From: Polymorphobacter megasporae
GTDB lineage: Bacteria; Pseudomonadota; Alphaproteobacteria; Sphingomonadales; Sphingomonadaceae
DNA: 64,000 nucleotides
NCBI RefSeq assembly: GCF_018982885.2
Contig: NZ_CP081848.1
Coordinates: forward strand, 930,001-994,000
Direction: 5' to 3'
The position numbers and the translations under genes were made by a program. Positions 44,845-53,683 of this stretch are shown piece after piece. Under the pieces are notes generated by a model that made no database searches, was not told the origin of the DNA, and saw nothing but the letters and a program-made list of their open reading frames with translations. Each line of letters starts with the position of its first letter. Within the stretch, counting starts at the first letter, position 1.

Positions 44845-45280
44845 GTATCGTCGTCGTGCATAAACATGCCCGCGATGCCTGCAGACGAGCAGTTCTCGTT
44901 TCACAGACAATATAATTAAATAGCGAGTAATTTACACGGCTTCACGCAAATTGCGACAAGCCGGCAGATGGCTGACAATGAATTGAGTAAATAAGAGAGA
45001 GGTCAATCGACCTCTGCCGCCTATAAACAAGTTGTGAGCGCAGAGTATCTGTCGGAAACGCGGCCTCGTAATAAACACGCTCGTGCGCACTTTTTGGTTC
45101 AACATCGCCCTGCTCGGCTGACGGCTCGTCCCGCCAAAACCGTCTGGAGGCGCCCCCAATTGAGCGAATGTCTCGCCGCCGCAGGCCGCATTCATCAATT
45201 CGATCACGGATCAGATCATGGGTCTCGCCCCCTTCTTCGATCGCGCACGCCAGAGCGCCGCGCAAGTGCTCCGCGAGTGC
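44845..45280. other. AT-rich intergenic region with a hairpin
   Basis: No gene recognised. The part at 44900-45060 is clearly AT-richer than the surroundings and holds the inverted repeat AGAGGTCAATCGACCTCT (about 44998-45016). It may contain promoters or be the remnant of a transferred segment. Confidence 0.35.
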
Positions 45281-45351
45281 GGAAGCACGACGCCACGACA
45301 AAGCACGATGCGATGAAGCACGATGCGATGGATTCGTCGGCACCACAGTAA
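45281..45351 (+). pseudogene. C-terminal remnant of an MXKDX repeat protein
   Basis: The frame ending at TAA 45351 reads KHDATTKHDAMKHDAMDSS followed by APQ, almost the same ending as the intact protein at 53719-54006 (KADAMKSSTPQ). No signal peptide or start is found upstream; the preceding text is unrelated. A third, decayed member of the family in this window. Confidence 0.7.
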
Positions 45352-45363
45352 TCGACTTGCATC

Positions 45364-45395
45364 AAGGCGATAGTGCCGCATGAGTCCATCGCCTT
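45364..45395 (+). terminator. Hairpin after the MXKDX remnant
   Basis: The arms AAGGCGAT (45364-45371) and ATCGCCTT (45388-45395) enclose a 16-nt loop, 12 bp after the remnant's stop. Probably the old terminator of that gene. No long T-run. Confidence 0.4.
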
Positions 45396-45629
45396 AATCG
45401 CCAGCGCTGGCGGCCTGCAGAAGCATCGGCTGGCCTCAATAGGCAATTTGCGCAGCTTCAGGGATCGGGAGCGCGAAGCTGGCATCCTCCGATCTGCACT
45501 ATAGTAATGATCACAGCAGCTTAACTGAGACAAAATCACGCGAAACCTAGTCAGAAATTTTTCTGACGATAAGTGATTGCCCATTGTAAATCTTACGACT
45601 AGCATCTGCTTGGGGCGGGGGGATCATTA

Positions 45630-46469
45630 ATGAGACATGCACTACTGGCACTTGCAGCGCTCGGTCTTGCGTCTTGTGCATCAATGGACGTTGTCCCCCT
45701 CGACGTTTCCGCCCGCAACGCTCTCGACGGCGCGGTCCCGGGCTTCAGGGTTCCCCGGATGACGCCGTATCTGGTCGTCGCGCGGCTTCCCGCGAAGACG
45801 ACGACCACCACCACCGCATCCGGCGATCCGCGCGTCGGGCCTGCAGCTGAGACCGGAGGCGCGCTACCGAAGCCTCCACCAGGCGGCGGCCTCGTCCCTC
45901 AACCGCAATCAGGCGGTCGGACGGGCCCCGGAGCACCTGGAGCAGGCGACAAGACCAGCACTACCGGCGATGGGGCCGCTCCGGTCGCCGCGGCGGGAAC
46001 GGGATCCGATACGGGTTTCGTCGCGCAATCCGACACCTTCGTGATGAAGATCGTCTACCTGCCGGACTACTCGCACTCGGTCGCGGTGCGTGTCAGAAGC
46101 GGAATGTTCGGTTCTTCTTCCCTTCAGCTGAGCTTCGAGAACGGGATGCTGACGGCCGTCGGCGGAAAGGTCGACAACTCGAAGGCCGGTGATGTCGCCG
46201 TCGCCGCGCTCCAGGCCATCAGCACCATCGCCACGGGCGGCGCATCCAAGGCGGGCGGCGGCGGCGCGGCGGCGCCCGGCGGTGCCGAAAGGATCGAGAG
46301 CAAGCCTGATCGACCGCCGCTGCGGCCGGGGGTCTACGCCTTCGTGCCGGTGGCGACCGAGAACCCGCTCGGAATCTGCACGGTCGCCTACTTCACCGAG
46401 GACGGTGTCGTGGCTCCCTCCCCGTCTGAGGCCATCGGGTGCAAAGCGAAGCCCGGTGCCGCGAACTGA
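45630..46469 (+). CDS. Lipoprotein with Pro/Gly/Thr linker, function unknown
   Basis: A 279-residue protein with a lipoprotein signal: hydrophobic LLALAALGLASC with the lipobox Cys at about residue 16. After a short folded part (DVVPLDVSARNALDGAVPGF) comes a low-complexity Thr/Pro/Gly/Ala linker (about 56-125). A small domain follows, with FVMKIVYLPDYSHSVAVRV, GMFGSSSLQLSFENGML and a GGxA-rich stretch. The C-terminus (PPLRPGVYAFVPVATENP) looks like a separate strand-rich part. Family unknown. It overlaps the protease gene by 14 bp, so both are co-expressed. Confidence 0.8.
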   Translation: MRHALLALAALGLASCASMDVVPLDVSARNALDGAVPGFRVPRMTPYLVVARLPAKTTTTTTASGDPRVGPAAETGGALPKPPPGGGLVPQPQSGGRTGPGAPGAGDKTSTTGDGAAPVAAAGTGSDTGFVAQSDTFVMKIVYLPDYSHSVAVRVRSGMFGSSSLQLSFENGMLTAVGGKVDNSKAGDVAVAALQAISTIATGGASKAGGGGAAAPGGAERIESKPDRPPLRPGVYAFVPVATENPLGICTVAYFTEDGVVAPSPSEAIGCKAKPGAAN

Positions 46470-47037
46470 TCCTGCGTTCTGGCTCGACGTCACTCCGACC
46501 GGGACACCTGTCGGCGAGCACATGGTCAGCAACACCGCCTTGGTCGCGCAGGCACCCTACTTGGACCTCTGCTGGGCGGCGTGCGCGACCATGGTGCTGC
46601 GGCATCTCGGGCAGCAGGTGGATCTCCCCACTGTCGTGAAAGCGACCTACGGGAATTTCGTTGATCAAACCGCGTGGCCGCAGCACATCTACATCGACGT
46701 CTACGGTCTAAACTGCCTCTATCTGCTAAGGGAGCAACTGCTCGGCGAGGGCCCGACCGGCGGCTCCGTCTGGGTTGGCGACTGGCTCAGGGCCGACTGG
46801 CCGCTCCAGCCGTACATCCGTTGGAACGGTAGCAGCGACACCCACACCATTGTCCTCGGCGGCGTCTACGGCGACGGGCGGGTCCGCGTGCTCGATCCCG
46901 CTGCGAGTGAAGAGTCCACGCACACCTTCGATGATGTCATGCAGGGCTTCGGTGAGGGAACGCTCGAGGGCATCTGGTACGACATCGGCTATCGACCGAG
47001 AGGGCTGGCAATGGTCAACGTCGATTCCGATGGCTGA
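46456..47037 (+). CDS. Papain-like cysteine protease-type protein (C39/AvrRpt2-like fold)
   Basis: From GTG 46456 the protein has 193 residues. The pattern Q32, then LDLCWAACATMVLRHLG (Cys39 followed by Trp), DTHTIVLGGVY (His130) and VRVLDPA (Asp147) is the catalytic arrangement of small papain-like/C39-type peptidases with the typical CWAA motif. The GTG is favoured because an upstream ATG would overlap most of the lipoprotein gene. No signal peptide is seen, so cytosolic action or non-classical export is open. It is the middle gene of a three-gene overlapping operon. Confidence 0.72.
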   Translation: MPRTDPAFWLDVTPTGTPVGEHMVSNTALVAQAPYLDLCWAACATMVLRHLGQQVDLPTVVKATYGNFVDQTAWPQHIYIDVYGLNCLYLLREQLLGEGPTGGSVWVGDWLRADWPLQPYIRWNGSSDTHTIVLGGVYGDGRVRVLDPAASEESTHTFDDVMQGFGEGTLEGIWYDIGYRPRGLAMVNVDSDG

Positions 47038-47608
47038 GCCCGGTCAACCGAATTCCCGTGAATCGCTCGCGCGGCAGATCGGAAGCTGGCTGCCTAGACC
47101 TGACGTCCATGATTTCGCGCTTCGGCCCGATCCGGGGCTGCGCCTCGCGGAGACGCTTGCCGTGGAATACCTCGATCCGTCTTTCGCCGGAGCGGATTCC
47201 TCCGCCGGGGTAGTGTTCCCTTCCGATGTCGATCTTCACCTGATCCGCGACAGGTCGGGCGCAGCCGTGTCGTATGCACGCAGCAGGCGCGGTGGCGACA
47301 TGCCACTCCTTTCGCTGTCTACTTCGAGCCCGCTGCCGAGCCTGATCGATCAGGGGCTGGCGTTGCTTGAGACGGAGGTATCAGCCGATGGACATATCTC
47401 GATCATCCTCCACGGTCCGCTTTCCCTTGCCGCGCTATGCGTCGAGAAGGACGGCCAGGGCCTGTTCTGCCTGCTGCGGATCGAGGGAAGCGACTTCTCG
47501 GCGGCACTAAGGGTTATGCGGTTAGCTGAGTTCGTCGCTATAGTGAGAACGGCGGGCGTCGAGCGCAGCCACCGATCTGGCCGTCGACCGAATCCTCCAA
47601 TCGAATAG
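47030..47608 (+). CDS. Hypothetical protein, third gene of the protease operon
   Basis: A 192-residue soluble protein starting at ATG 47030, overlapping the protease stop by 8 bp. Visible stretches are LARQIGSWLPRPDVHDFAL, LAETLAVEYLDPSF and HISIILHGPLSLAALCVEKDGQGLFCLLRIEG. I do not recognise a family. Coupling to the protease suggests it is a substrate, inhibitor or immunity-type partner (speculative). Confidence 0.7.
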   Translation: MAEPGQPNSRESLARQIGSWLPRPDVHDFALRPDPGLRLAETLAVEYLDPSFAGADSSAGVVFPSDVDLHLIRDRSGAAVSYARSRRGGDMPLLSLSTSSPLPSLIDQGLALLETEVSADGHISIILHGPLSLAALCVEKDGQGLFCLLRIEGSDFSAALRVMRLAEFVAIVRTAGVERSHRSGRRPNPPIE

Positions 47609-47961
47609 GCTTTCACTCCAAAGAATTGGCATGGTCGCGTTCCGCGAACTCCGTCGCTCACCATCAAAACATCAAAACGCTCGAATCGGCACAGCTTGGC
47701 ACCCTTCAAGTCACGCGGCAAAGGGCTAGCCCGCAGCCGCATGACCGGGGTCCAACCGGAGATCTCGGATAGCATGGGAGCATTCCGCGCCGATACGCCT
47801 CGATGATCGGAAGCGCGTCGGGTTTGCTCGTTGGCCATTCCAGATGTGAAAACCGATGATCGACGGGACGGGCTATACGCCCTTCAGGTACGACTGACCC
47901 ATGTGCCCAACCATAGAAGCAAGTCGACATGCTCGAGACGCTGCGCGAACCAAGCCAAGGC
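47609..47961. other. Intergenic/decayed region
   Basis: About 350 bp without a clear gene. Overlapping minus-strand frames contain protein-like pieces (TSKPDALPIIEAYRRGMLP) that stop quickly, so a decayed gene may lie here. Confidence 0.3.
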
Positions 47962-48499
47962 ATGCATCGTGCGGGCGGTCGGCACTCGTTCCAGCTCTAC
48001 TCCCTGGCGGCGCGCAATGGGGTGAAGGTCACCATCATATTCGAAGAGCCGCTCTAGCTCGGCCATCAGGCGGCCGAATACGACGCGTGGCCGATCGAAA
48101 TCGGACAAGGCGACCAGTTCAGTTCCGAATTCTTGAGCGTCAATCCCAATACGAAGATTCCCGCGCTCGTCGACCGGTCGGGTCCTGACGACATCCGCAT
48201 CTTCGAGTCGGGCGCCATCTTCCACCACCTGGCCGAGAAGTTCGGGGAGTTTCTGCCGCGGGGCCCGAAGCCTCGCGCGGAAACCATCTCTTGGCTAATT
48301 TCGCAGATGGATTCCGCGCCATTCTGGGGGGGGCGGCTTCAGACACTTCTACGCCTACGCACCCGCCAATCAGTCCGGGGCCGGAACTCGGTTGGCCATG
48401 ATCGCCGATGAGGGCTTCGCCGCGCCCTCGGTGAACCAGTTGGCCGCCGAGGTCGCGCGAGCTTTCGGAGAGCTGACCTACCGCGTCGGCGGGGCGTAG
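47962..48499 (+). pseudogene. Glutathione S-transferase pseudogene
   Basis: ATG 47962 leads into FQLYSLAARNGVKVTIIFEE, an in-frame TAG at 48055-48057, then IGQGDQFSSEFLSVNPNTKIPALVD and FESGAIFHHLAEKFGEFLP, the thioredoxin-fold half of a GST of the YghU/GstB group. A run of seven G at about 48327-48333 then shifts the frame. The continuation GFRHFYAYAP in the next frame is the GST C-terminal domain, followed by sequence less like GST. Two inactivating lesions make loss of function nearly certain. Confidence 0.82.
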
Positions 48500-48849
48500 A
48501 CGTTGACGAGATTGCCGTCCGGATCGCGGAACAGCATCGAACGATTACCCCAGGGCTGAGTTGTGGGCTCGAGCACCCAGACAATGGCTTCCGTATCCAG
48601 CCGCTCGCGCTCGGCATCGACGTCCGCCACCTCGAACTCCAGAATCACCGATTGATTGGCGCGAGCTAGCGCGGCCCCGGCATTGTCCCGGTCGACCGAG
48701 CGGCGGCTGCAGATCGCAAGGACCGCTCCCGCTGTCCGCAACTCCACGAAATCTTCGGTGCCGACGGGTTTGACGCCGGTGATACACTGATAGAAGCCAG
48801 CAAGAGCTGCTACGTCCTCGGTGACGATCCTGACTGACGCGAACTTCAT
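48478..48849 (-). CDS. VOC/glyoxalase family protein
   Basis: A 123-residue vicinal-oxygen-chelate protein. KFASVRIVTEDVAALAGFYQ begins the first beta-alpha-beta-beta-beta unit. ELRTAGAVLAICSRRSV, ILEFEVADVDAERERL and the end NRSMLFRDPDGNLVNVYAP form the second. It could bind a metal and an antibiotic or small electrophile; function not defined. ATG 48849 is the family start. A diverged relative lies at 52897-53289. Its 3' end overlaps the GST pseudogene's end. Confidence 0.88.
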   Translation of the reverse strand: MKFASVRIVTEDVAALAGFYQCITGVKPVGTEDFVELRTAGAVLAICSRRSVDRDNAGAALARANQSVILEFEVADVDAERERLDTEAIVWVLEPTTQPWGNRSMLFRDPDGNLVNVYAPPTR

Positions 48850-49035
48850 GGTATAAGTCTCCTTTTGAATGGTGGCGGCATCCACGGGTGCTCGGCTACC
48901 GACCTGCCGAAAGTCGGCGATCCGCTTGCCCGTCCGTCGCGGCGGCGAACCCGCCGCTCGGTGGCTTCGAGGCCAGCTCCGCATCGCGGAGATTCAGTGG
49001 GATAAACGGGCGTGCCCGCCCTGCGGGGTCGTCAC

Positions 49036-49671
49036 TCACCACTTGATCCAGCGCACCAGCATCGTCCGTGCCAGAACGGTACATGCTAGCACCGCGCTAC
49101 CATACCAGACGACGACATACAGCGGATCATCGTGCCAGCAGGTCCAGGCGAACGCGAACGCGGCCCATCCAGCACTGCTAAGACCCACCGCCCAGGCGAC
49201 GAGGCGCGGCCGTGTCGGCGCCGCCCGCCGAGCAAGCCAAGTCAGCAGGATCGCCATCGGCAGGGCGTATGCCAGCGTGAGGCTCGCGCATGCGATACCG
49301 TCACGCCATTGCAGGCGGGCAATCAGTCCCTCGGGCATCGTGATCGAGGTGCCGAACAACACCGCGACCGCGACAGCCGCCACGCCGGCCAGCCCCCACC
49401 ACCAGCCTGCCGGGTCGAGCGCAAGCACCGCGGCCGTCCCGCAGGTGGTCGCCAGCGTCAAGCAGCTTGCCATCTTCCACCAGAACATCGGGCCATGCAT
49501 TGCGACCAAAAGATCGGGCCTTGGCCGGGTCATCGTTATCACTAGGATCAGCTCGAGCGCCGCGAACCCGATCACCAGGGCGCCGTCCTGCCAGGCGCGA
49601 CGCCGTCTCACCGGCGCCAACCTAGCCACGAGATCGTCGACGATCGCTTCGCTCGACCGGCTAGTCATCAT
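49036..49671 (-). CDS. NrsF-type (DUF1109) membrane anti-sigma factor
   Basis: A 211-residue protein with six hydrophobic segments. Features of the NrsF/DUF1109 family are the N-terminal cytosolic DDLVARLAPVRRR and MFWWKMASCLTLATTCG. Family members hold ECF sigma factors at the membrane and release them under metal or oxidative stress. ATG 49671 (or 49668) overlaps the sigma-factor stop, so the pair is coupled. Regulates the sigma factor encoded upstream (inference from family). Confidence 0.85.
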   Translation of the reverse strand: MMTSRSSEAIVDDLVARLAPVRRRRAWQDGALVIGFAALELILVITMTRPRPDLLVAMHGPMFWWKMASCLTLATTCGTAAVLALDPAGWWWGLAGVAAVAVAVLFGTSITMPEGLIARLQWRDGIACASLTLAYALPMAILLTWLARRAAPTRPRLVAWAVGLSSAGWAAFAFAWTCWHDDPLYVVVWYGSAVLACTVLARTMLVRWIKW

Positions 49672-50212
49672 GGTCACCCGCATATCCTTTGACCTTTTCC
49701 GACAGCCGTCCGAGCCCCCGATGGATGTTGACCTTGACCAACGCCGTGCTCTGCCCCGTCACGGTCGCCGCCTCCTCGATGCTGAAACCCTGCAGCTTGA
49801 CCAACCTGATCACCGCCGCCTGCGCCGGTTTTAGTGTTGCAATCAGGTCGCGAAGCACCACTGCACTCAGTATTGACGTTGCGGCGTCCCCGACAACCAT
49901 CGCCTCCGGCAAGGCGTGCTCTTCCGGCAGCATCTCTGTGTGATGGGTCCTCATCGACCGGAGCCTGTCGATCCACTTGTAGCGCGCGATGGCAGCCAGC
50001 CAAGGGCTGAACGGTTTCGAGGGGTCATAGGTATGCCGCTTGGTGTGGATCGCCACCAGAGCATCCTGGACCGCATCGTCAAGCATGCTGGAGGGCAGCC
50101 GGCGGCGGTAATAGCGCTCCAGCCAGCGACGCAACTCGTCAAGCAATCGGCGATCGACCACGGTATCGCCGGCCTGTGAGGCGGCCATCAACGGCGCCCA
50201 ATCATCGGCCAC
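49661..50212 (-). CDS. ECF sigma factor
   Basis: A 183-residue RNA polymerase sigma-70 family protein. Region 2 contains SMLDDAVQDALVAIHTKRHTYDPSKPFSPWLAAIARYKWIDRLR, and region 4 contains LKPAQAAVIRLVKLQGFSIEEAATVTGQSTALVKVNIHRGL. It overlaps both the DUF1223 gene upstream and the NrsF gene downstream, giving a three-gene operon. Its target promoters cannot be read from this window. Confidence 0.92.
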   Translation of the reverse strand: MADDWAPLMAASQAGDTVVDRRLLDELRRWLERYYRRRLPSSMLDDAVQDALVAIHTKRHTYDPSKPFSPWLAAIARYKWIDRLRSMRTHHTEMLPEEHALPEAMVVGDAATSILSAVVLRDLIATLKPAQAAVIRLVKLQGFSIEEAATVTGQSTALVKVNIHRGLGRLSEKVKGYAGDHDD

Positions 50213-50717
50213 TCAACTGCCTGCGAAAGCATTCGTCATCGCGAACGTACCGCACCAGCCAGATGTCGGCGCCGCACGCGGGTGCTCTGCCCACGCCGAT
50301 CGCTACGTTGTCGGCCGCATGCGTCAAAGCCCGCTCGAGCGGTCGCGACGCCTTCGCAAGCAGATCGTCGATCTCACCGGCGCGCATGCCAACCACGTCG
50401 TCGCGTCCGTCGCCGATCACCTGCGGGGTCCACACCGGAACGTGGTTCAGCCCTCTGGCGCCGTCCCACTGCCGCTCTGTATGAATCGGCGACGCGAAGC
50501 TGTCCTTTTGGCCGAAGGGGTCCGAGGAGGTTACGGCGAACGTTAACGCCAGCACGTCGGTGCGTTCGGCGATCGCCGCAAGGTTCTTCAACGGCGGGCA
50601 GGAGGAGCAGCCTTGGCCCTGGTAGAGCTCGTCCACGGTCGTATGCGACGTATCGGCAAGAGCAGGCACGCCTAGCAGCATCGATGTAGCAAGCAGTAAA
50701 GCGAAGATCGTTTCCAT
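50202..50717 (-). CDS. DUF1223 family secreted thioredoxin-like protein, C-terminally short
   Basis: A 171-residue protein with a signal peptide (TIFALLLATSMLLGVPALA). The DUF1223 core has the redox motif YQGQGCSSCPPLKNLAAI, FAVTSSDPFGQKDSFASPIHTERQ and VPVWTPQVIGDG. The family usually extends about 40-50 residues beyond the position of IWLVRYVRDD, where this protein ends. It may be truncated by the fusion with the sigma-factor start (11-bp overlap). The ATG chosen is 50717. Confidence 0.8.
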   Translation of the reverse strand: METIFALLLATSMLLGVPALADTSHTTVDELYQGQGCSSCPPLKNLAAIAERTDVLALTFAVTSSDPFGQKDSFASPIHTERQWDGARGLNHVPVWTPQVIGDGRDDVVGMRAGEIDDLLAKASRPLERALTHAADNVAIGVGRAPACGADIWLVRYVRDDECFRRQLSGR

Positions 50718-50987
50718 TGCATCGGACTTCAAAGTCACAGACTCACCTTCGACGGCATGCGCACCGAGGTTACAATCCCAAAAGATGAAGTTTTCGGCTT
50801 GAACCAAGCTCATTAGGGCTAAATTTGCGCTTTCTTACTGTTCGTCAATCCGCGCCGTTGCGTTGATTGCAATCAGATCGCGGTAGTGATCGGCACGCCG
50901 GCTTGTTGGGCGCCCAAAGGCTGGTGAGCACGTCGGCCCGGACAAGTGCCGATGGCGAGATACCTTCAGGGTCTCGCCTGAAGGTGC

Positions 50988-51139
50988 CGACATAGGGAGG
51001 CGGAGAGATCGATAGATCACGTCGGAGGACCGTGCTCTCCGGCATCATTCAGCCACGCCTCAACGAACGTCCGGCTCAGATTTCGGGAGACCGAGCGTTG
51101 GCCACGGACGCTGGCGTCGATGTGAAGTAGTACCGTCAT
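50988..51139 (-). pseudogene. Azoreductase (azoR) N-terminal pseudogene
   Basis: ATG 51139 begins TVLLHIDASVRGQRSVSRNL and FVEAWLN, a near copy of the azoR at 43837-44493. A frameshift then moves the homology to the next frame (STVLRRDLSISPPPYVG) and it is lost near 50988. The flavin- and substrate-binding remainder is missing. Confidence 0.8.
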
Positions 51140-51140
51140 C

Positions 51141-51633
51141 GAACGACCCTCGCTGCCGCCGCACCCACTGCAACGGCGAAATCGGCGCATGAGTTTGAAG
51201 ATCAGGATTTACGTGTTCGTACCATTGCTCATGGTATAGACTTCAGCTCGGGTCGAAATCGCCCTGCCCGACCGCACGGGCCTGCATTTGCGCAAGATAC
51301 GCCGACTCTGCAATTTTCGCCGCTTCAACGTCATCCTCGAAGGCACGGCTCGGCAGAGCAGAGGGAAGGCGATACTTGAGGATCTCCAGACTCGGATTTG
51401 CCGATCGTCACAACCACTGGCACGCTTGAAAAGACGTAGAGGTATTGACAAGCGGTCGGGTGCCGCAATCGCGCTCCGCGGGTGTATCCCGTTCACCCGG
51501 ATGGACATAAGTTTCCGTCCTGTCCGGGCGATCCGGCCCTACACGATGCTCAGCCACGGGTATGGTATGGTGCAGAGCCGTGGACTAGGCCCGCTAGGTG
51601 TCAAGACGGCGAACGGACCGGGGAGATGTCGTC
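51141..51633. other. Intergenic region with a possible coding remnant
   Basis: On the minus strand, 51243-51410 is open and encodes ANPSLEILKYRLPSALPSRAF and AAKIAESAYLAQMQARA, ending GDFDPS at a TGA (51243-51245). It has no start codon, and a stop lies just upstream. In a neighbouring frame upstream there is LYVFSSVPVVVTIG. It looks like the end of a decayed gene of unknown family. The rest is presumably the promoter of the hydrolase at 51634. Confidence 0.3.
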
Positions 51634-52545
51634 ATGGATGAGGCACAGGACCGGTTCAACCGGCGGTTCAAGCATCATAAGGCTCATTTGGGAGATGTTC
51701 GGCTGCACTTCGTGCGAGGCGGCCAGGGCCGGCCGCTGATCCTGCTGCATGGTTGGCCCGCGACTTGGTATGAGTGGCACCGTGTGATGCCGATGCTGGC
51801 CGAACATCACGACGTGATCGCCGTCGACATCCGCGGTCTCGGCGACTCGAGCAGGCCGGTAGGCGGCTACGACAAGGAGACGGCGGCAGCGGACATCGCC
51901 GGACTAGTGCGGCTGCTCGGGCTGCAGTCGATCGATGTGGCAGGTCACGACATAGGCGGTCAGATCGCGTTCGCGCTGGCTCGCACCTACCCAGATCTCG
52001 TCAGACGCGTGGCGATCCTGGATATCGCAATCCCCGGGCTTCCGGAATGGGACCAATCGCAGCTCTGGCACTTCGCCTTCCATACTCAACTCGACATGCC
52101 TGAATTCCTGGTTGCGGGGCGCGAGCGGCAGTACATCAGCTGGTTCTTCGGAGGTGAGGCGTACGACCCGTCGGCAGCGACCCGCAATGACATCGACGAA
52201 TACGTGCGAACCTATACGCAGCCCGGCGCGCTCCGCGCCGGCTTCGACTACTACAGGTCGTTCACGCAAGATGCGGTGGTAAATAGGGCCTGGGCAGCGA
52301 ATGGTGGGCGTCTTGACATGCCCGTTCTGTGGCTAGGCGGCTTCTCCGCGATGAACCTACCTTCCGCCGCGCAAGTCGAGCCGGCCGGGACGGGAACGCT
52401 GCTCGGTAGACAACTCGCGGACGTTGCCAGCGACCTAAGCGGCCGGGCGATCTCTGGCTGCGGCCACTGGATGTCGACAGAGTGTCCGGAGGTCGTCTCG
52501 GAAGAGCTTCTCCGGTTCTTCTCAGAAGCGACGAAAGATACCTAG
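51634..52545 (+). CDS. Alpha/beta hydrolase (epoxide hydrolase-like)
   Basis: A 303-residue hydrolase with oxyanion motif HGWPATWYEWHRVMP, an Asp nucleophile in VAGHDIGGQIAFALA and the His in ISGCGHWMSTECPE. The GHDIGG elbow is typical of epoxide hydrolases. GGGGAGATG precedes ATG 51634. No signal peptide. It stands alone between decayed regions; the substrate is unknown. Confidence 0.9.
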   Translation: MDEAQDRFNRRFKHHKAHLGDVRLHFVRGGQGRPLILLHGWPATWYEWHRVMPMLAEHHDVIAVDIRGLGDSSRPVGGYDKETAAADIAGLVRLLGLQSIDVAGHDIGGQIAFALARTYPDLVRRVAILDIAIPGLPEWDQSQLWHFAFHTQLDMPEFLVAGRERQYISWFFGGEAYDPSAATRNDIDEYVRTYTQPGALRAGFDYYRSFTQDAVVNRAWAANGGRLDMPVLWLGGFSAMNLPSAAQVEPAGTGTLLGRQLADVASDLSGRAISGCGHWMSTECPEVVSEELLRFFSEATKDT

Positions 52546-52896
52546 TCGGAAACCGAACGCCGCAAGCCGCTAGGGGAGCGACCCGTCCGCGGAACCGACG
52601 AGAGGCGGGGCATCGGCAGACCGCCGTGGACCCCCAGCCACTGAACTCGCCGACCCGGTCGTCCGATTCGGGCTGTTCGATATGAGGCCGGGAGTCGCCA
52701 ATCTAACGGCAAGTTTCGCGCCGCTTCTTGCCTCATCTTGCCAAAAAGCACCGCGGTCGGAGATCAAAGCGGTAAAAGTCTGCGGATCGTCCCAACATTT
52801 CTGTCTACGATTCAAGGCGGCGTTCGCGGTCGGCATCGTCTTCACCACGGCTTGCGCGCGACTGGCGGCAGTGTCACCCCTGGATGAGGTTACCTC
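52546..52896. other. Intergenic region
   Basis: About 350 bp with no recognised gene. A perfect inverted repeat TGAGGTTACCTCA (52885-52897) ends on the first base of the start codon of the following gene and may be an operator or part of its translation-initiation region. Confidence 0.35.
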
Positions 52897-53289
52897 ATGA
52901 AGCGCACTCCCACGAGGATCGTCGCCGGAAACGTATCGGAGCTTGGACGCCAGGGTGAGGACGACACCGGCGCCGGTTCCAAAGGCAGTGAAGCCTTTCT
53001 CGAGAGCCGCGAAACAGACAGTGTTCTGGCGATCTGCAGCGAACGGTCGGTATCTAGAGATAGCGCCGCGGCCGTAGTGCCGAGATCCGACCTCCCGATC
53101 CTCGAATTCAAGGTCAAAGACGTTGGTTCCGAGCGAACCCGCCTGAGGGGTGTCGTTGGGGATTGGGCGATGGGTCTCACGACCGAGCCTTGTAGCAACC
53201 GTTCGATGCTGACCCGCGATCCGAACGGCTACCTCATCAACGTCTACACTCCGATAGCGAGCCGGTGGATCGAAACTGACGATCCATGA
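52897..53289 (+). CDS. Diverged VOC-family paralogue
   Basis: A 130-residue protein that aligns end to end with the VOC protein at 48478-48849: TRIVAGNVSEL, SVLAICSERSVSRDSA, ILEFKVKDVGSERTRL and NRSMLTRDPNGYLINVYTP. The middle (residues 20-35, GEDDTGAGSKGSEAF) has lost the aromatic FYxxxxG segment, so the fold's first unit may be damaged. The frame itself is intact. It could be a decaying duplicate or a divergent functional copy. Confidence 0.65.
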   Translation: MKRTPTRIVAGNVSELGRQGEDDTGAGSKGSEAFLESRETDSVLAICSERSVSRDSAAAVVPRSDLPILEFKVKDVGSERTRLRGVVGDWAMGLTTEPCSNRSMLTRDPNGYLINVYTPIASRWIETDDP

Positions 53290-53683
53290 TAGCCGCGTCC
53301 GCTCAACCGCCGACGACCTTCGCCCGGCGAAAGCTCTCGTCCTGACGGCACCTGCACCTGCTCACCTTCATCCCTACTCGGTTAAAAGTCTAAGTGTCGC
53401 GCATAGCCTCAAACCGAGGATGGATATCAGGCGGCATCTCCGCGGTCGCCAGTTCGCATCGAAGAGGAATGCGGCCACCGGGATACCGGAGCGACCTGAA
53501 TGGCGAAGGTGTCGGCGTGGCTTGGGAACACTCGTCCCAACGGCGCACCTACCCACTAAAGTCCATTCTGGGACTGCGATACCGAGTCATCATGACCCGA
53601 GAAGCTCGTTTGCGGTGCGGCGGCCAAGACGCACCGCAAAGGGACCGCTTAGATCGCAGCAATGCCATTTGAATTACGAACGG
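53290..53683. other. Intergenic region, no gene seen
   Basis: About 390 bp with only short overlapping frames of arginine/proline-rich composition. No hairpin, repeat or recognisable remnant was found apart from the terminator at its right end. Confidence 0.4.

Noticed and set aside
44998-45016. Inverted repeat as transcription terminator
   Set aside because: Short stem with no T-run and no gene ending next to it on either strand.
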